Source: Janthinobacterium sp. GW456P
GTDB taxonomy: Bacteria; Pseudomonadota; Gammaproteobacteria; Burkholderiales; Burkholderiaceae_D
Assembly (NCBI RefSeq): GCF_002127655.1
Contig: NZ_NEHB01000017.1
Span: 1-64,000 of the forward strand
Length of the DNA: 64,000 nt
Direction: 5' to 3'
Shown here one piece after another: positions 16,628 through 25,302 of this stretch. A program made the translations under genes and the position numbers. Under the pieces are notes generated by a model, which was given only the letters and a program-made list of their open reading frames with translations, searched no databases and was not told where the DNA came from. Position 1 is the first letter of the stretch. Every line of letters starts with the position of its first letter.

Positions 16628-17272
16628 ATGGGGGAGCAGGAAAATGCGCATCTGGCCGATCCAGGCCTGCTGGCCGCCTGGCTGGCGGCACGCTCGATTG
16701 CACGGGGCCTGCCGCCGCCCGTTCCCGATCACGGCGGGTGGCGCGTCGATACAGGCTTGCCGGGCGAAATCCGGCGCCATGTTTTTGCGGGACCGGTTCC
16801 AGGCATCAGCGCGTTGGCAGCCTCGATCCACGGCCCGCATATCTTCATCAAGATGTGTGGCGCCGGGCAGCAATTGCTCGGGCTGTTGCCGCCGCGTTGG
16901 CAACTTTGCCCTGGCGGCTATTTCATGCGCCATGCAGGCAGTCTGCGGGCGCCAGACCTGCCTGCCGGCTATCGGCTGGAAGTGACAACGTCACAGGCCA
17001 TCACGACAGTGCGTATTCTGAGCGGCGATGGCGGTATTGCCGCCAGCGGCCATGCCGTGGAATATGCCGGCGTGTTTGTCTTTGACCGCATCGTTACGGA
17101 AGCGCCACATCGGCGCCGGGGGCTGGGCAGAGTACTGATTGCCGCGCTGGCGGCCCGGCAACGATCGGGCAGCGCGCGCCGCGTGCTCGTGGCAACCGAG
17201 GATGGGGCAAAATTGTACGCGAGCCTGGGTTGGCAAATCGAGTCACCGTATTCGACGGCGACGATTGCTTGA
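16628..17272 (+). CDS. GNAT-family N-acetyltransferase
   Basis: This 214-residue protein has its acetyl-CoA-binding core in the C-terminal half: FVFDRIVTEAPHRRRGLGRVL contains the R/Q-x-x-G-x-G/A-type motif, and KLYASLGW is motif B. The first 110 residues are unlike a standard GNAT and may form a second, substrate-binding part. The start follows an AGAGGGGAG-like site. The substrate is unknown, and adjacency to an APH gene is not enough to call it drug-modifying. Confidence 0.82.
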   Translation: MGEQENAHLADPGLLAAWLAARSIARGLPPPVPDHGGWRVDTGLPGEIRRHVFAGPVPGISALAASIHGPHIFIKMCGAGQQLLGLLPPRWQLCPGGYFMRHAGSLRAPDLPAGYRLEVTTSQAITTVRILSGDGGIAASGHAVEYAGVFVFDRIVTEAPHRRRGLGRVLIAALAARQRSGSARRVLVATEDGAKLYASLGWQIESPYSTATIA

Positions 17273-17324
17273 CGTTGCGATACCGTACTTGCGCATCGTG
17301 GAGGCTGGGCGGCCATGTTGCGGC

Positions 17325-17864
17325 TTATGGCTCGTCACGCTCGGCATCGCGTTCGCGGCAGCTCAAGGACGCGTAATGGCCCTTGGGCAGGCGAGTCTGG
17401 ATGGCAACCTCGCTCAATGCATGCCGGATATCGACGGGGTCGGTCAAGGTGCAGCGCTGGGCGATGGCGAACGCTTGCAGCTTCTGCGTGCTGCCCTGCA
17501 CCTTGAGCGTTACGCCCGCTCCGGGGCTGACGCAGCAGCCGATGTACTGCGTGATGTATTCTTCCTCGATCAGCACCAGTTCATGCCCCATGAAGCTGGC
17601 CGGCTTTTTCAGCAGGTAATAATCGGTGTAATCAAAGCGCTGGTCCGGGCGCTTGCCGATGTAGCCTTCGCGCATGTAAGCGGCGATGGCCTTGCCGGAG
17701 GTGCCGGTTCTTTCCGTCGTGCCCTTTTTCAGGTGCAGCGCCTGGATCAGACCGTTTTCAAGACCGGGATGGGTGGCGAGGGCGCTGGAGCAGCAGGCGG
17801 CGAGTAAAAGCGAGCCGATCAGGCGGCGGGCGCGGCATGCCGGCATGAGAGTGAGTTCTTGCAT
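17325..17864 (-). CDS. Uncharacterised exported protein with a Cys-Cys pair
   Basis: This 179-residue protein has a signal peptide (RRLIGSLLLAACCSSALA). I do not recognise the family. The mature part has a charged amphipathic segment (LKKGTTERTGTSGKAIAAYM), an aromatic stretch (RFDYTDYYLLKKPASFMGHE) and GCC around residues 109-111. The first ATG (17864) and a second one six codons in (MPACRAR) are both possible starts. It is divergent from the glutaredoxin-like gene. Confidence 0.6.
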   Translation of the reverse strand: MQELTLMPACRARRLIGSLLLAACCSSALATHPGLENGLIQALHLKKGTTERTGTSGKAIAAYMREGYIGKRPDQRFDYTDYYLLKKPASFMGHELVLIEEEYITQYIGCCVSPGAGVTLKVQGSTQKLQAFAIAQRCTLTDPVDIRHALSEVAIQTRLPKGHYASLSCRERDAERDEP

Positions 17865-17969
17865 ATATTCAAATGAAGGGGCGGAGTGGCGCAGTGTAGC
17901 CCACGCCCGCCTGTGCGCGTGGCACAATGCGTGATCGGCACGCCACGTGCCACTTGACCCAGGACTTTC

Positions 17970-18353
17970 ATGACCCGCGCCATCCTCGACGAAGCCCAGA
18001 TCCATCCCGCCGCCCGCCCTTTGATCGGCAGCAAGCACCAGGACATCGTGCGCGAGGTGCAGGCCGCCATCGCCGCGCACCAGGTGGTGGTGGTCGGCAT
18101 GGCGCTCAACCCGTTCCCGCGCAAGGCACGCAAGATGCTCGACGTGCTGGGCACGCCCTACCAGTACCTGCAATATGGCAGTTATTTCAGCCAGTGGCAC
18201 CGCCGCAATGCCTTGAAAATGTGGACGGGCTGGCCCACGTTTCCCATGATTTTCGTCAACGGCGTGCTCATCGGTGGCGCCAGCGAGCTGCAAAAGCTCG
18301 TGGAAAATGGCGAGTTCAGCGCCATGCTGGCGAAGAAGGTGCGTGAGTTCTGA
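17970..18353 (+). CDS. Glutaredoxin-fold protein lacking all cysteines
   Basis: This 127-residue protein has the layout of a monothiol-type glutaredoxin. VVVVGMALNPFPRKARKML is the strand and active-site helix, TGWPTFPMIFVNG the cis-proline loop, and LIGGASELQKLVENG the glutathione-site helix. Where the catalytic C-x-x-C or C-x-x-S should lie, the sequence is NPFPRKAR, and there is no cysteine anywhere in the protein. It cannot do thiol-disulfide chemistry itself. A binding or structural role is more likely. Confidence 0.85.
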   Translation: MTRAILDEAQIHPAARPLIGSKHQDIVREVQAAIAAHQVVVVGMALNPFPRKARKMLDVLGTPYQYLQYGSYFSQWHRRNALKMWTGWPTFPMIFVNGVLIGGASELQKLVENGEFSAMLAKKVREF

Positions 18354-18371
18354 GCATCGCATGGCCAGTCT

Positions 18372-19739
18372 CTAGCGTGCCTTGATCTGGCCAAAACTGA
18401 TGAGGGCGCCGATGCCGAGTGCGATACCGGCCAGTAGCAGCGCGACATGCATGCCGGCCAGCAGGTGTGCCGCGCCGCCAGCGACCAGCGAGCCGAATAT
18501 TCCGACGCCGATCACCCCGCCCGTCTGGCGCGCGGCGTTCAGCGCGCCAGAGGCGATCCCCGTGCGTTGCTTGTCGGCAGTGGCGAGTACGGCCGTCGTC
18601 ATGGCGGGAACCGTCAGCGCGACACCGACCCCGGCCGCCAGCAGCGGGCCGACGATGACACCATACGGCGTGGACGCGCCAATGCCGGCCAGCGCCAGAT
18701 AGCCGCAGGCGGCCAGTGCTTGCCCCATCACCATGGGCAGCCGGGGGCCGTAGCGCGCCGTCAGCCGGCCAGACAGCAGATTGGCGAGCGTGACCAGCGC
18801 CGTCATTGGCAGGAAAGCCAGCCCGGTCATCAATGGCGTATACCCCTTGGTCGTCTGGAAAAACAGGCTGAACACGAACATCAGGCCGTAGTAGGCGAAG
18901 TTGGTGAGCAGTCCGACGGCGCAGGAAGCGCTCATCACTGGCGAGCGGAACAAGGCAAGCGGCAGCATCGGGTCGGCGCCCCGCGCTTCGACCAGGATGA
19001 ACAGGGCGCCCGCCACGACGAAGCAGGCAAAACCGGACAGCACCAGCGGGTGCGTCCAGCCCAGTGCGCCGCTTTCGATAAAACCGAGGGTGAGTCCGCC
19101 CAGCGCGAGAATCGCCAGCACTTGCCCGCCCAGGTCCAGGCTCCGTCCGGATGACTTTGAACCCGATGGCGCGTAGGCCAGGGTCAGGCAGATGCCCACG
19201 AGCCCTAGTGGCAGGTTGAGCAGGAAAATGCTGGGCCAGTCGAAACGGTCGACCATGATGCCGCCAACCACGGGCCCGGCCGCCAGCGCCAGGCCGCCCA
19301 CGCCCGCCCAGATGCTCACGGCGCGCGCACGCGCGGCCGCTTCCGGAAAGCTGGCGCTCAGCAAGGCCAGCGAGGCCGGCACGCACAGCGCCGCCCCCAC
19401 TCCTTGGGCGACCCGGCCGGCAATCAGGGCGCCGATGGTGTCTGCCATGCCGCAGGCCAGCGATGCCACGGTAAACAGGGCAAAGCCCATGACGAAGATG
19501 CGTCTGGCGCCGTAACGGTCGCCGATGGCGCCGGCCGTCAGCAGCAGGCTGGCAAAGACCAGGGTGTAGGCGTTGATGATCCATTGCAAGCCGGTCACGT
19601 CGGTGCCCAGCGAAGCCTGGATACGTTCCAGCGCCACGTTGACGACTGTGACATCGAGGATGACAAGCACGAAGCCCAGGCTGGTGGCGAACAGGGTCAG
19701 GCGTGGAGATACGGCGTGCCGCAGTGTCAGGGTAGGCAT
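18372..19739 (-). CDS. MFS transporter, DHA2 (EmrB/QacA-like) exporter
   Basis: This 455-residue protein has about 14 membrane helices. The DHA2 signature LDVTVVNVALERIQ lies in helix 1, GDRYGARRIF after helix 2, and GRVAQGVGAALCVPASLALL in helix 4. Such pumps export lipophilic drugs or metabolites with protons. The ATG at 19739 gives a normal N-terminus, while the open frame runs 25 codons further. It is divergent from the LysR gene at 19880, its probable regulator. Confidence 0.92.
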   Translation of the reverse strand: MPTLTLRHAVSPRLTLFATSLGFVLVILDVTVVNVALERIQASLGTDVTGLQWIINAYTLVFASLLLTAGAIGDRYGARRIFVMGFALFTVASLACGMADTIGALIAGRVAQGVGAALCVPASLALLSASFPEAAARARAVSIWAGVGGLALAAGPVVGGIMVDRFDWPSIFLLNLPLGLVGICLTLAYAPSGSKSSGRSLDLGGQVLAILALGGLTLGFIESGALGWTHPLVLSGFACFVVAGALFILVEARGADPMLPLALFRSPVMSASCAVGLLTNFAYYGLMFVFSLFFQTTKGYTPLMTGLAFLPMTALVTLANLLSGRLTARYGPRLPMVMGQALAACGYLALAGIGASTPYGVIVGPLLAAGVGVALTVPAMTTAVLATADKQRTGIASGALNAARQTGGVIGVGIFGSLVAGGAAHLLAGMHVALLLAGIALGIGALISFGQIKAR

Positions 19740-19879
19740 GAGAAGGAAGTCCCGAAGAGGGTGTTCTGGTTGATGGGAGTCGTCGCGAAAAACGCCGACT
19801 GGTTCCGCTCTCATTGTATTGCCTTGAAAAATTAGATAAACTAGCTTTTTATTGTTTGACTACCTAGAAAATATTGGCA

Positions 19880-20797
19880 ATGGATATCTTCAAGGCGATG
19901 ACCATCTTCATCCGTGTCGTCGATACGGGCAGCTTGACGGCCGCGGCGGCGCAATGCGACCTGTCGCCCACGATGGTGGGCAATCATCTGCAGGCGCTGG
20001 AGGAGCATCTCGGCACGCGCCTCATCAACCGCACCACGCGGCGTCAGCATCTGACGGAATTCGGTAAGGCGTATTACGAACGCTGCATGGAGATCCTCGG
20101 CCTCGTCGGCGATGCCGAGGCGCTGGCGCTGGAAACGCAAAGCAGCCCGAAGGGGCGGCTGCGCGTGACCGCCTCCGCGACATTCGGCACGGAACGGCTG
20201 ATCCCAGCGCTTGCCGACTATACGGCGCGCTATCCCAAGGTGGATATCGACGTGGTCATCACGGACACCGTGGTGGACCTGGCCGAGGATGGCTTCGAGG
20301 CGGCGATCCGCCTCGGCAACCTTGGCGACCAGTACGGGGCCGACCTGGTGGCCCGCCCGCTGGCGCCGTATCATTTGATGCTGTGCGCCGCACCGGCGTA
20401 TCTGGCGCAGCACGGTGAGCCGCAGCGGCCCGAGGATCTGGCGCAGCACAATTGCCTGGCCTATGTCTATTCCTCGCGCTCCGAGTGGCGTTCGGCACAG
20501 CCATCCTGGCGCATGACGGGGCCGGAGGGCGACATCAGCGTGCCGATTGCGGGCAGGATGCGGGTCGACAGCGCGCAAGGCTTGCGGCGGGCGGCGCTGG
20601 CCGGCATGGGGATCGGCATGTTGCCCGAGATTATGCTGTCACAGGATATCGCCGAGGGCCATCTGGTACGCCTGCTGAACGGCTACACGCCGCCCAGCCG
20701 GCCCTTGCATCTCATCTATCTGCGCGACCGGCGCATGTCGTCCAAGCTGCGCAGCTTCGTTGATTTCGTGGTGGAGCGGTTTGGCGCGGCCTTATGA
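19880..20797 (+). CDS. LysR-family transcriptional regulator
   Basis: This 305-residue LysR protein has an N-terminal helix-turn-helix (GSLTAAAAQCDLSPTMVGNHL) and a CrgA-like effector domain (VITDTVVDLAEDGFEAAIRLG). It begins at ATG 19880; an in-frame TTG two codons earlier is less likely. It is divergent from the DHA2 exporter. The 140-bp intergenic region is A/T-rich and should carry the shared operator. Its last 6 bp overlap the convergent DUF3820 gene. Confidence 0.92.
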   Translation: MDIFKAMTIFIRVVDTGSLTAAAAQCDLSPTMVGNHLQALEEHLGTRLINRTTRRQHLTEFGKAYYERCMEILGLVGDAEALALETQSSPKGRLRVTASATFGTERLIPALADYTARYPKVDIDVVITDTVVDLAEDGFEAAIRLGNLGDQYGADLVARPLAPYHLMLCAAPAYLAQHGEPQRPEDLAQHNCLAYVYSSRSEWRSAQPSWRMTGPEGDISVPIAGRMRVDSAQGLRRAALAGMGIGMLPEIMLSQDIAEGHLVRLLNGYTPPSRPLHLIYLRDRRMSSKLRSFVDFVVERFGAAL

Positions 20798-21022
20798 ACG
20801 CGGTCGGTTTTGATGCGTGCGCAGCGGGTCGAGCAAACTGCGCAAATCGTTGTGGTCGAGCTCATACATCAGCGCAATTAAACTGCCCAGTTCGCCCGAG
20901 GGGAAGCCCTCGCGCGCGAACCAGCCCAGGTAGTGTCCCGGCAAGTCGGCCAGCAGCCGTCCTTGATATTTTCCATATGGCATTTCGCGCGTGACCAGCA
21001 GCGCCAGTTTTTCTGAATTCAT
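20792..21022 (-). CDS. DUF3820 family protein
   Basis: This 76-residue protein carries the compact DUF3820 pattern: MPYGKYQGRLLADLPGHYLGWF, then FPSGELGSLIALMYELDHNDL. It is a widespread small cytoplasmic protein of unknown role, sometimes found fused to exonuclease-like proteins. The ATG at 21022 gives the standard N-terminus; a longer frame begins at 21085. It is convergent with the LysR gene by a 6-bp overlap. Confidence 0.82.
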   Translation of the reverse strand: MNSEKLALLVTREMPYGKYQGRLLADLPGHYLGWFAREGFPSGELGSLIALMYELDHNDLRSLLDPLRTHQNRPRS

Positions 21023-21165
21023 GGTGGTGACCCCGTGTGGATGCGGCCAGTGTAGCAGACCATCAAATTGTTGAGTTGGACGCAATTATCTTCTGCCCGA
21101 TCAGGTATTTTTCGGAATAAAGAAAACCCCGATACTGCATGCCAACATCTTTATCGGAGTTTGTC

Positions 21166-22377
21166 ATGCCCATTGCCTTGCTCGCGCTGACCCTCAGCGC
21201 ATTTGCCATCGGAACCACCGAGTTTGTCATCGTCGGGCTGTTGCCCACCATCGCCGCAGACCTGGGCGTCAACCTGCCATCGGCCGGCCTGCTGGTCAGC
21301 CTGTATGCGCTGGGCGTCGCCGTCGGCGCGCCCGTGCTGACTGCCCTGACGGGCAAGATCCCGCGCAAAACCTTGCTGCTGTCCTTGATGGTCTTGTTCA
21401 CCCTGGGCAATTTGCTGGCCTGGAAGTCGCCTGGCTATGACACCCTCGTCGTCGCCCGCATCCTGACGGGGCTGGCGCATGGCGTGTTCTTTTCCATCGG
21501 CTCGACCATCGCCACGTCATTGGTGCCGAAGGAGAAGGCGGCCAGCGCGATCGCCATCATGTTTACGGGCTTGACCGTGGCCCTGGTGACGGGCGTGCCG
21601 CTGGGCACCTTCATCGGCCAGCACTTCGGCTGGCGCGAAACCTTCCTGGCCGTCTCGGCCCTGGGCCTGGTCGCCTTTGTCGGCAGCCTGCTGTACGTGC
21701 CGTCGACCATCAGGCACAGCAAGCCCGCCTCGCTGCTGCAGCAAGTGCAGGTGCTGGGCCAGCCCCGGCTGCTGCTGGTGTACGCCATGACGGCCGTCGG
21801 CTATGGCGGCTCCTTCATCGCTTTTACGTATCTGGCGCCGATCTTGCAGCAAGTGTCGGGTTTCAGCGCCGGCGCCGTGGGCGCGGTGATGCTCGTGTAT
21901 GGCGTGTCCGTGGCGTTCGGCAATATCTGGGGCGGCAAGCTGGCCGACAAGCAGGGCCCGGTGCGCGCCCTGAAACGGATCTTTTTGCTGCTGGCGCTTG
22001 TTTTGCTGGTGCTGACCTTCACTGCGCCGCAGCCGGTGCTCGTCGTCATCACCGTCTTGTTGTGGGGCGCCGTCGCCTTCGGTAACGTGGCTGGCCTGCA
22101 AGTGTATGTCGTGCAGCAAGCGGAGCACTTCACGCCCAGCGCCGTGGACGTCGCTTCGGGCCTGAATATCGCCGCGTTCAATCTGGGCATCGCCGGCGGC
22201 GCCTGGGGCGGCGGCCTGATCGTGGAACACCTGGGCCTCGTGCACACGGGATGGATCGGCGCGCTGGTCGTGCTGGGGGCGTTCGGCTTGACCGTCCTGA
22301 GCGGACGCCTCGACCGTTTGAATCCCATCCCCGTGCGCAGCGGTGGCGAGAAATCGCTGCATGCGGTGGGGCATTAA
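21166..22377 (+). CDS. MFS transporter, DHA1 (AraJ/YdhP-like) exporter
   Basis: This 403-residue protein has 12 predicted helices and closely follows the layout of the DHA1 gene at 8797: AIGTTEFVIVGLLPTIAADLGV, GKIPRKTLL and DVASGLNIAAFNLGIAGGAWGG. A GGAG site precedes ATG 21166. Substrate unknown. Unlike the first DHA1 gene it has no adjacent divergent regulator. Confidence 0.92.
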   Translation: MPIALLALTLSAFAIGTTEFVIVGLLPTIAADLGVNLPSAGLLVSLYALGVAVGAPVLTALTGKIPRKTLLLSLMVLFTLGNLLAWKSPGYDTLVVARILTGLAHGVFFSIGSTIATSLVPKEKAASAIAIMFTGLTVALVTGVPLGTFIGQHFGWRETFLAVSALGLVAFVGSLLYVPSTIRHSKPASLLQQVQVLGQPRLLLVYAMTAVGYGGSFIAFTYLAPILQQVSGFSAGAVGAVMLVYGVSVAFGNIWGGKLADKQGPVRALKRIFLLLALVLLVLTFTAPQPVLVVITVLLWGAVAFGNVAGLQVYVVQQAEHFTPSAVDVASGLNIAAFNLGIAGGAWGGGLIVEHLGLVHTGWIGALVVLGAFGLTVLSGRLDRLNPIPVRSGGEKSLHAVGH

Positions 22378-22462
22378 GCCTGCTTGATCTGCAGGCAAGT
22401 TGCCGGGAAGGGCGGGAGCAGGGTTTACAATGGTGTTTCCTTTTCTCCCGCCCCTACTCACC

Positions 22463-23680
22463 ATGTCCGATACAGCAATGTCCCCGCTGCGCCTGCGCGC
22501 CGCCATCAACCCCAAACCGCTGGGCGTCGCGCTGCTGCTCATCGTGCTCGGCGCCTGCTACCTGGCGCAAACCGTCGGCTTCAAGCTGGCCGCGCTGTAT
22601 GTGGTGGGCGCCTTGTTGGGCATTACCCTGTACCACGCGGCCTTCGGTTTTACGTCAGCCTGGCGCGTCTTCATTGCCGATGGCCGCGGCGACGGCTTGC
22701 GCGCGCAAATGCTGATGCTGGCCGTGGGCGTGGCGCTGTTCTTCCCCGCGCTGTCGGCCGGGACCCTGTTCGGCACGCCGGTGGCGGGCCTGGTGTCTCC
22801 GGCCGGCACCTCCGTCATCTTCGGCGCCTTCATCTTCGGCATCGGCATGCAGCTGGGCGGCGGTTGCGCCTCCGGCACCCTGTACACGGTGGGCGGGGGC
22901 AGCACGCGCATGCTCATCACCCTGGCCGCCTTCATCGTCGGCTCCGTGATCGGCACGGCGCACATGCCATTCTGGACGGCGCTGCCGCAATTGAAACCGA
23001 TTTCCCTCGTCACAAGCCTGGGCTTGCTGCCCGCGCTGGCGCTGAACTGGCTCGTCTTCGCGCTAATCGCCGGCATCACGGTGCTGGTGGAAAAGCGCCG
23101 CCATGGCAAGCTCGTCGCGACGCCATTGCGGGCCGCGCAGTCGTCGCCTTGGCTGCATGGCCCCTGGCCGCTGGTGGCGGGCGCCATCGCGCTCGTCGTG
23201 CTCAATTTCATCACCCTGGCATTGTCGGGCCGGCCGTGGGGCGTGACGTCCGCGTTCGCTCTGTGGGGCGCGAAAGCGGCGTCCTTGATCGGCATCGACA
23301 CGGCCAGCTGGGCCTATTGGTCGACCAAGGCCAACGCGGCCGCCCTGGCCGCGCCCTTGACGCAAGACAAGACTTCCGTGATGGATATCGGCATCGTGCT
23401 CGGTGCCATGCTGGCGGCGGCCCTGGCCGGCCGCTACGCGCCCGTGTGGCGCATCCCGCGCCGCTCGGTCATCGCCGCCGTCGTCGGCGGCTTGCTGCTC
23501 GGCTACGGCGCGCGCCTGGCCTACGGCTGCAATATCGGCGCCTATTTCAGCGGCATCGTCTCGGGCAGCCTGCATGGCTGGCTGTGGCTGGTCTGCGCTT
23601 TCCTCGGCAATATCGTCGGCACGCGCTTGCGCCCGTGGTTCGGCCTGGAAGTGGAAAAAGTCAAACCGAGCGGCTGCTGA
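22463..23680 (+). CDS. YeeE/YedE family transporter (thiosulfate/sulfur uptake type)
   Basis: This 405-residue membrane protein has two internally similar halves, each with a conserved cysteine loop: GMQLGGGCASGTLYTVGGGS and ARLAYGCNIGAYFSGIVSGS. YeeE (TsuA) of this family imports thiosulfate, and the cysteines line its path. The protein also ends in Ser-Gly-Cys. A TACAAT element at about 22425-22430 looks like a -10 box, which favours ATG 22463 over the in-frame ATG 22430. Confidence 0.88.
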   Translation: MSDTAMSPLRLRAAINPKPLGVALLLIVLGACYLAQTVGFKLAALYVVGALLGITLYHAAFGFTSAWRVFIADGRGDGLRAQMLMLAVGVALFFPALSAGTLFGTPVAGLVSPAGTSVIFGAFIFGIGMQLGGGCASGTLYTVGGGSTRMLITLAAFIVGSVIGTAHMPFWTALPQLKPISLVTSLGLLPALALNWLVFALIAGITVLVEKRRHGKLVATPLRAAQSSPWLHGPWPLVAGAIALVVLNFITLALSGRPWGVTSAFALWGAKAASLIGIDTASWAYWSTKANAAALAAPLTQDKTSVMDIGIVLGAMLAAALAGRYAPVWRIPRRSVIAAVVGGLLLGYGARLAYGCNIGAYFSGIVSGSLHGWLWLVCAFLGNIVGTRLRPWFGLEVEKVKPSGC

Positions 23681-23690
23681 CGCCGGCATA

Positions 23691-23724
23691 AACAGGGGCT
23701 TTGCTGTATATTTCTGCCCCTGTT
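23691..23724. repeat. Inverted repeat between yeeE-like gene and symporter
   Basis: AACAGGGGC (23691-23699) and GCCCCTGTT (23716-23724) form a perfect 9-bp inverted repeat around an A/T-rich 16-nt loop. No T-tract follows on the plus strand. It could be a terminator-like 3' structure for the upstream gene or an operator for the symporter, whose start is 25 bp further on. Confidence 0.5.
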
Positions 23725-23748
23725 CACCTTGCCGCCAGCGTATCGTCC

Positions 23749-25227
23749 ATGTCGCCCCCCATCCTGTTTGCCGTCGTCCTCGCGTATTTCCTGATACTGC
23801 TGGGGGTAGCCTGGCGCACCTCGCGCCACGCGACCAACGACAGTTTTTTCATCGGCAACAAGAACAGCCACTGGATGCTGGTGGCCTTCGGCATGGTCGG
23901 CACCACGCTCACTGGCGTGACCTTCATCAGCGTGCCCGGCGCCGTGGGCAGCAACGGCTTCGGCTACGTCCAGCTGATGCTCGGCTATGTGCTCGGCTAC
24001 CTGGCCATCACGTTTATTCTGCTGCCGCTGTACTACCGGCTGCAGCTGACCTCCATCTACCGCTACCTGGAACTGCGCCTGGGCCGGCGTTCCTACCAGA
24101 GCGGGGCCGCGTTTTTCATCGTCTCGCGGCTGCTGGGAGCCACGGCGCGGCTGTACCTGGTGGTCAATATCCTGCAGGCGACGATACTCGACAGCTTCGG
24201 CGTGCCGTTCTGGGCTACCGCCAGCGTCGTGCTGCTGCTGATCCTGCTGTACACGTATGAGGGCGGCGTGAAAACCATCGTCTGGACCGATACCCTGCAA
24301 ACGGCGTGCATGCTGGCCGGTCTCGTCATCTGCAGCGTGTTTTTGCTGCGCGCCATGGACCTGTCCATCGTCGACAGCCTCGAGCGCATGCGCGCGCAAG
24401 GCCTCACGCGCATGTTCAATCTCGACCCGGACAGTCCCGCCTATGTGTGGAAGCACATCGTGGCCGGCATGTTCATCACTGTCGCCATGACGGGCATGGA
24501 CCAGGAAATGATGCAAAAGAATATCTCCGTGCGCACCTTGCGCGACTCGCAAAAGAATATGCTCAGCCTGACCGTGGTGCTGACCGGCGTGCTGCTGCTG
24601 TTCCTCTTCCTCGGCGGCTTGCTGCACCTGTATGCGCCGCTGGCCGGAATCACCGCCACGGGCGACAAGCTGTTCCCGGCCGTGGTGCTGGGTCACTTTC
24701 CCGCCGCGGCGCAGCTGATCTTTTTCATCGCCCTCGTTTCCGCCCTGTTTCCCAGCGTGGACGGGGCGCTCACGGCGCTGACGTCCACCTTCTGCATCGA
24801 TATCCTCGGCTTGCAGCGCAGGGCGGATCTCAGTGCAAGTGCACAGATGCGCTGGCGCCGCCGTGTGCACCTGGGCTTTGCCGCGCTGTTCCTGATCCTC
24901 ATCATGGCCTTCAAATGGCTGGACGACCCCAGCATGATCGGCGTGATCCTGAAGCTGGCCAGCTACACCTATGGTCCGCTGCTGGGCCTGTTCGCCTTCG
25001 GCCTGCTGAGCCGGCGCGGCGTGCGCGACCGCTGGGTACCGCTGGTGGCCGTGGCCGGGCCGCTGCTGTGCGCGCTGATCGAGCAGGAGCAGGCGCGGCT
25101 GTTCGAGCACTACCGCATCGGCCTGGAATTGCTGATATTGAACGGCGCGCTGGTGCTGGCCGGCCTGTTCCTCATTTCCACGCCGCCAAGCCAGGGCGGC
25201 CAGGGCGCGCAATACTTGTCAAAATAA
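23749..25227 (+). CDS. Sodium:solute symporter (SSS family)
   Basis: This 492-residue protein has about 13 membrane helices. SSS-family landmarks are SFFIGNKNSHWMLVAFGMVGTTLTG, the sodium-site region SVPGAVGSNGFGYVQLMLGY, and GMDQEMMQKNISVRTLRDSQ. The family takes up sugars, amino acids, pantothenate and others with sodium. It is closest in feel to the putative solute symporters of Bacteroidetes and Proteobacteria, and the substrate is not predictable. ATG 23749 gives the usual short periplasmic N-terminus. Confidence 0.88.
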   Translation: MSPPILFAVVLAYFLILLGVAWRTSRHATNDSFFIGNKNSHWMLVAFGMVGTTLTGVTFISVPGAVGSNGFGYVQLMLGYVLGYLAITFILLPLYYRLQLTSIYRYLELRLGRRSYQSGAAFFIVSRLLGATARLYLVVNILQATILDSFGVPFWATASVVLLLILLYTYEGGVKTIVWTDTLQTACMLAGLVICSVFLLRAMDLSIVDSLERMRAQGLTRMFNLDPDSPAYVWKHIVAGMFITVAMTGMDQEMMQKNISVRTLRDSQKNMLSLTVVLTGVLLLFLFLGGLLHLYAPLAGITATGDKLFPAVVLGHFPAAAQLIFFIALVSALFPSVDGALTALTSTFCIDILGLQRRADLSASAQMRWRRRVHLGFAALFLILIMAFKWLDDPSMIGVILKLASYTYGPLLGLFAFGLLSRRGVRDRWVPLVAVAGPLLCALIEQEQARLFEHYRIGLELLILNGALVLAGLFLISTPPSQGGQGAQYLSK

Positions 25228-25302
25228 GACGAATCCCAAGGCGATCGCGGCCATTTTCAGCTATATTGGTTTCCTTTAGGTACATAACCTCACGGAGCAT
25301 CA

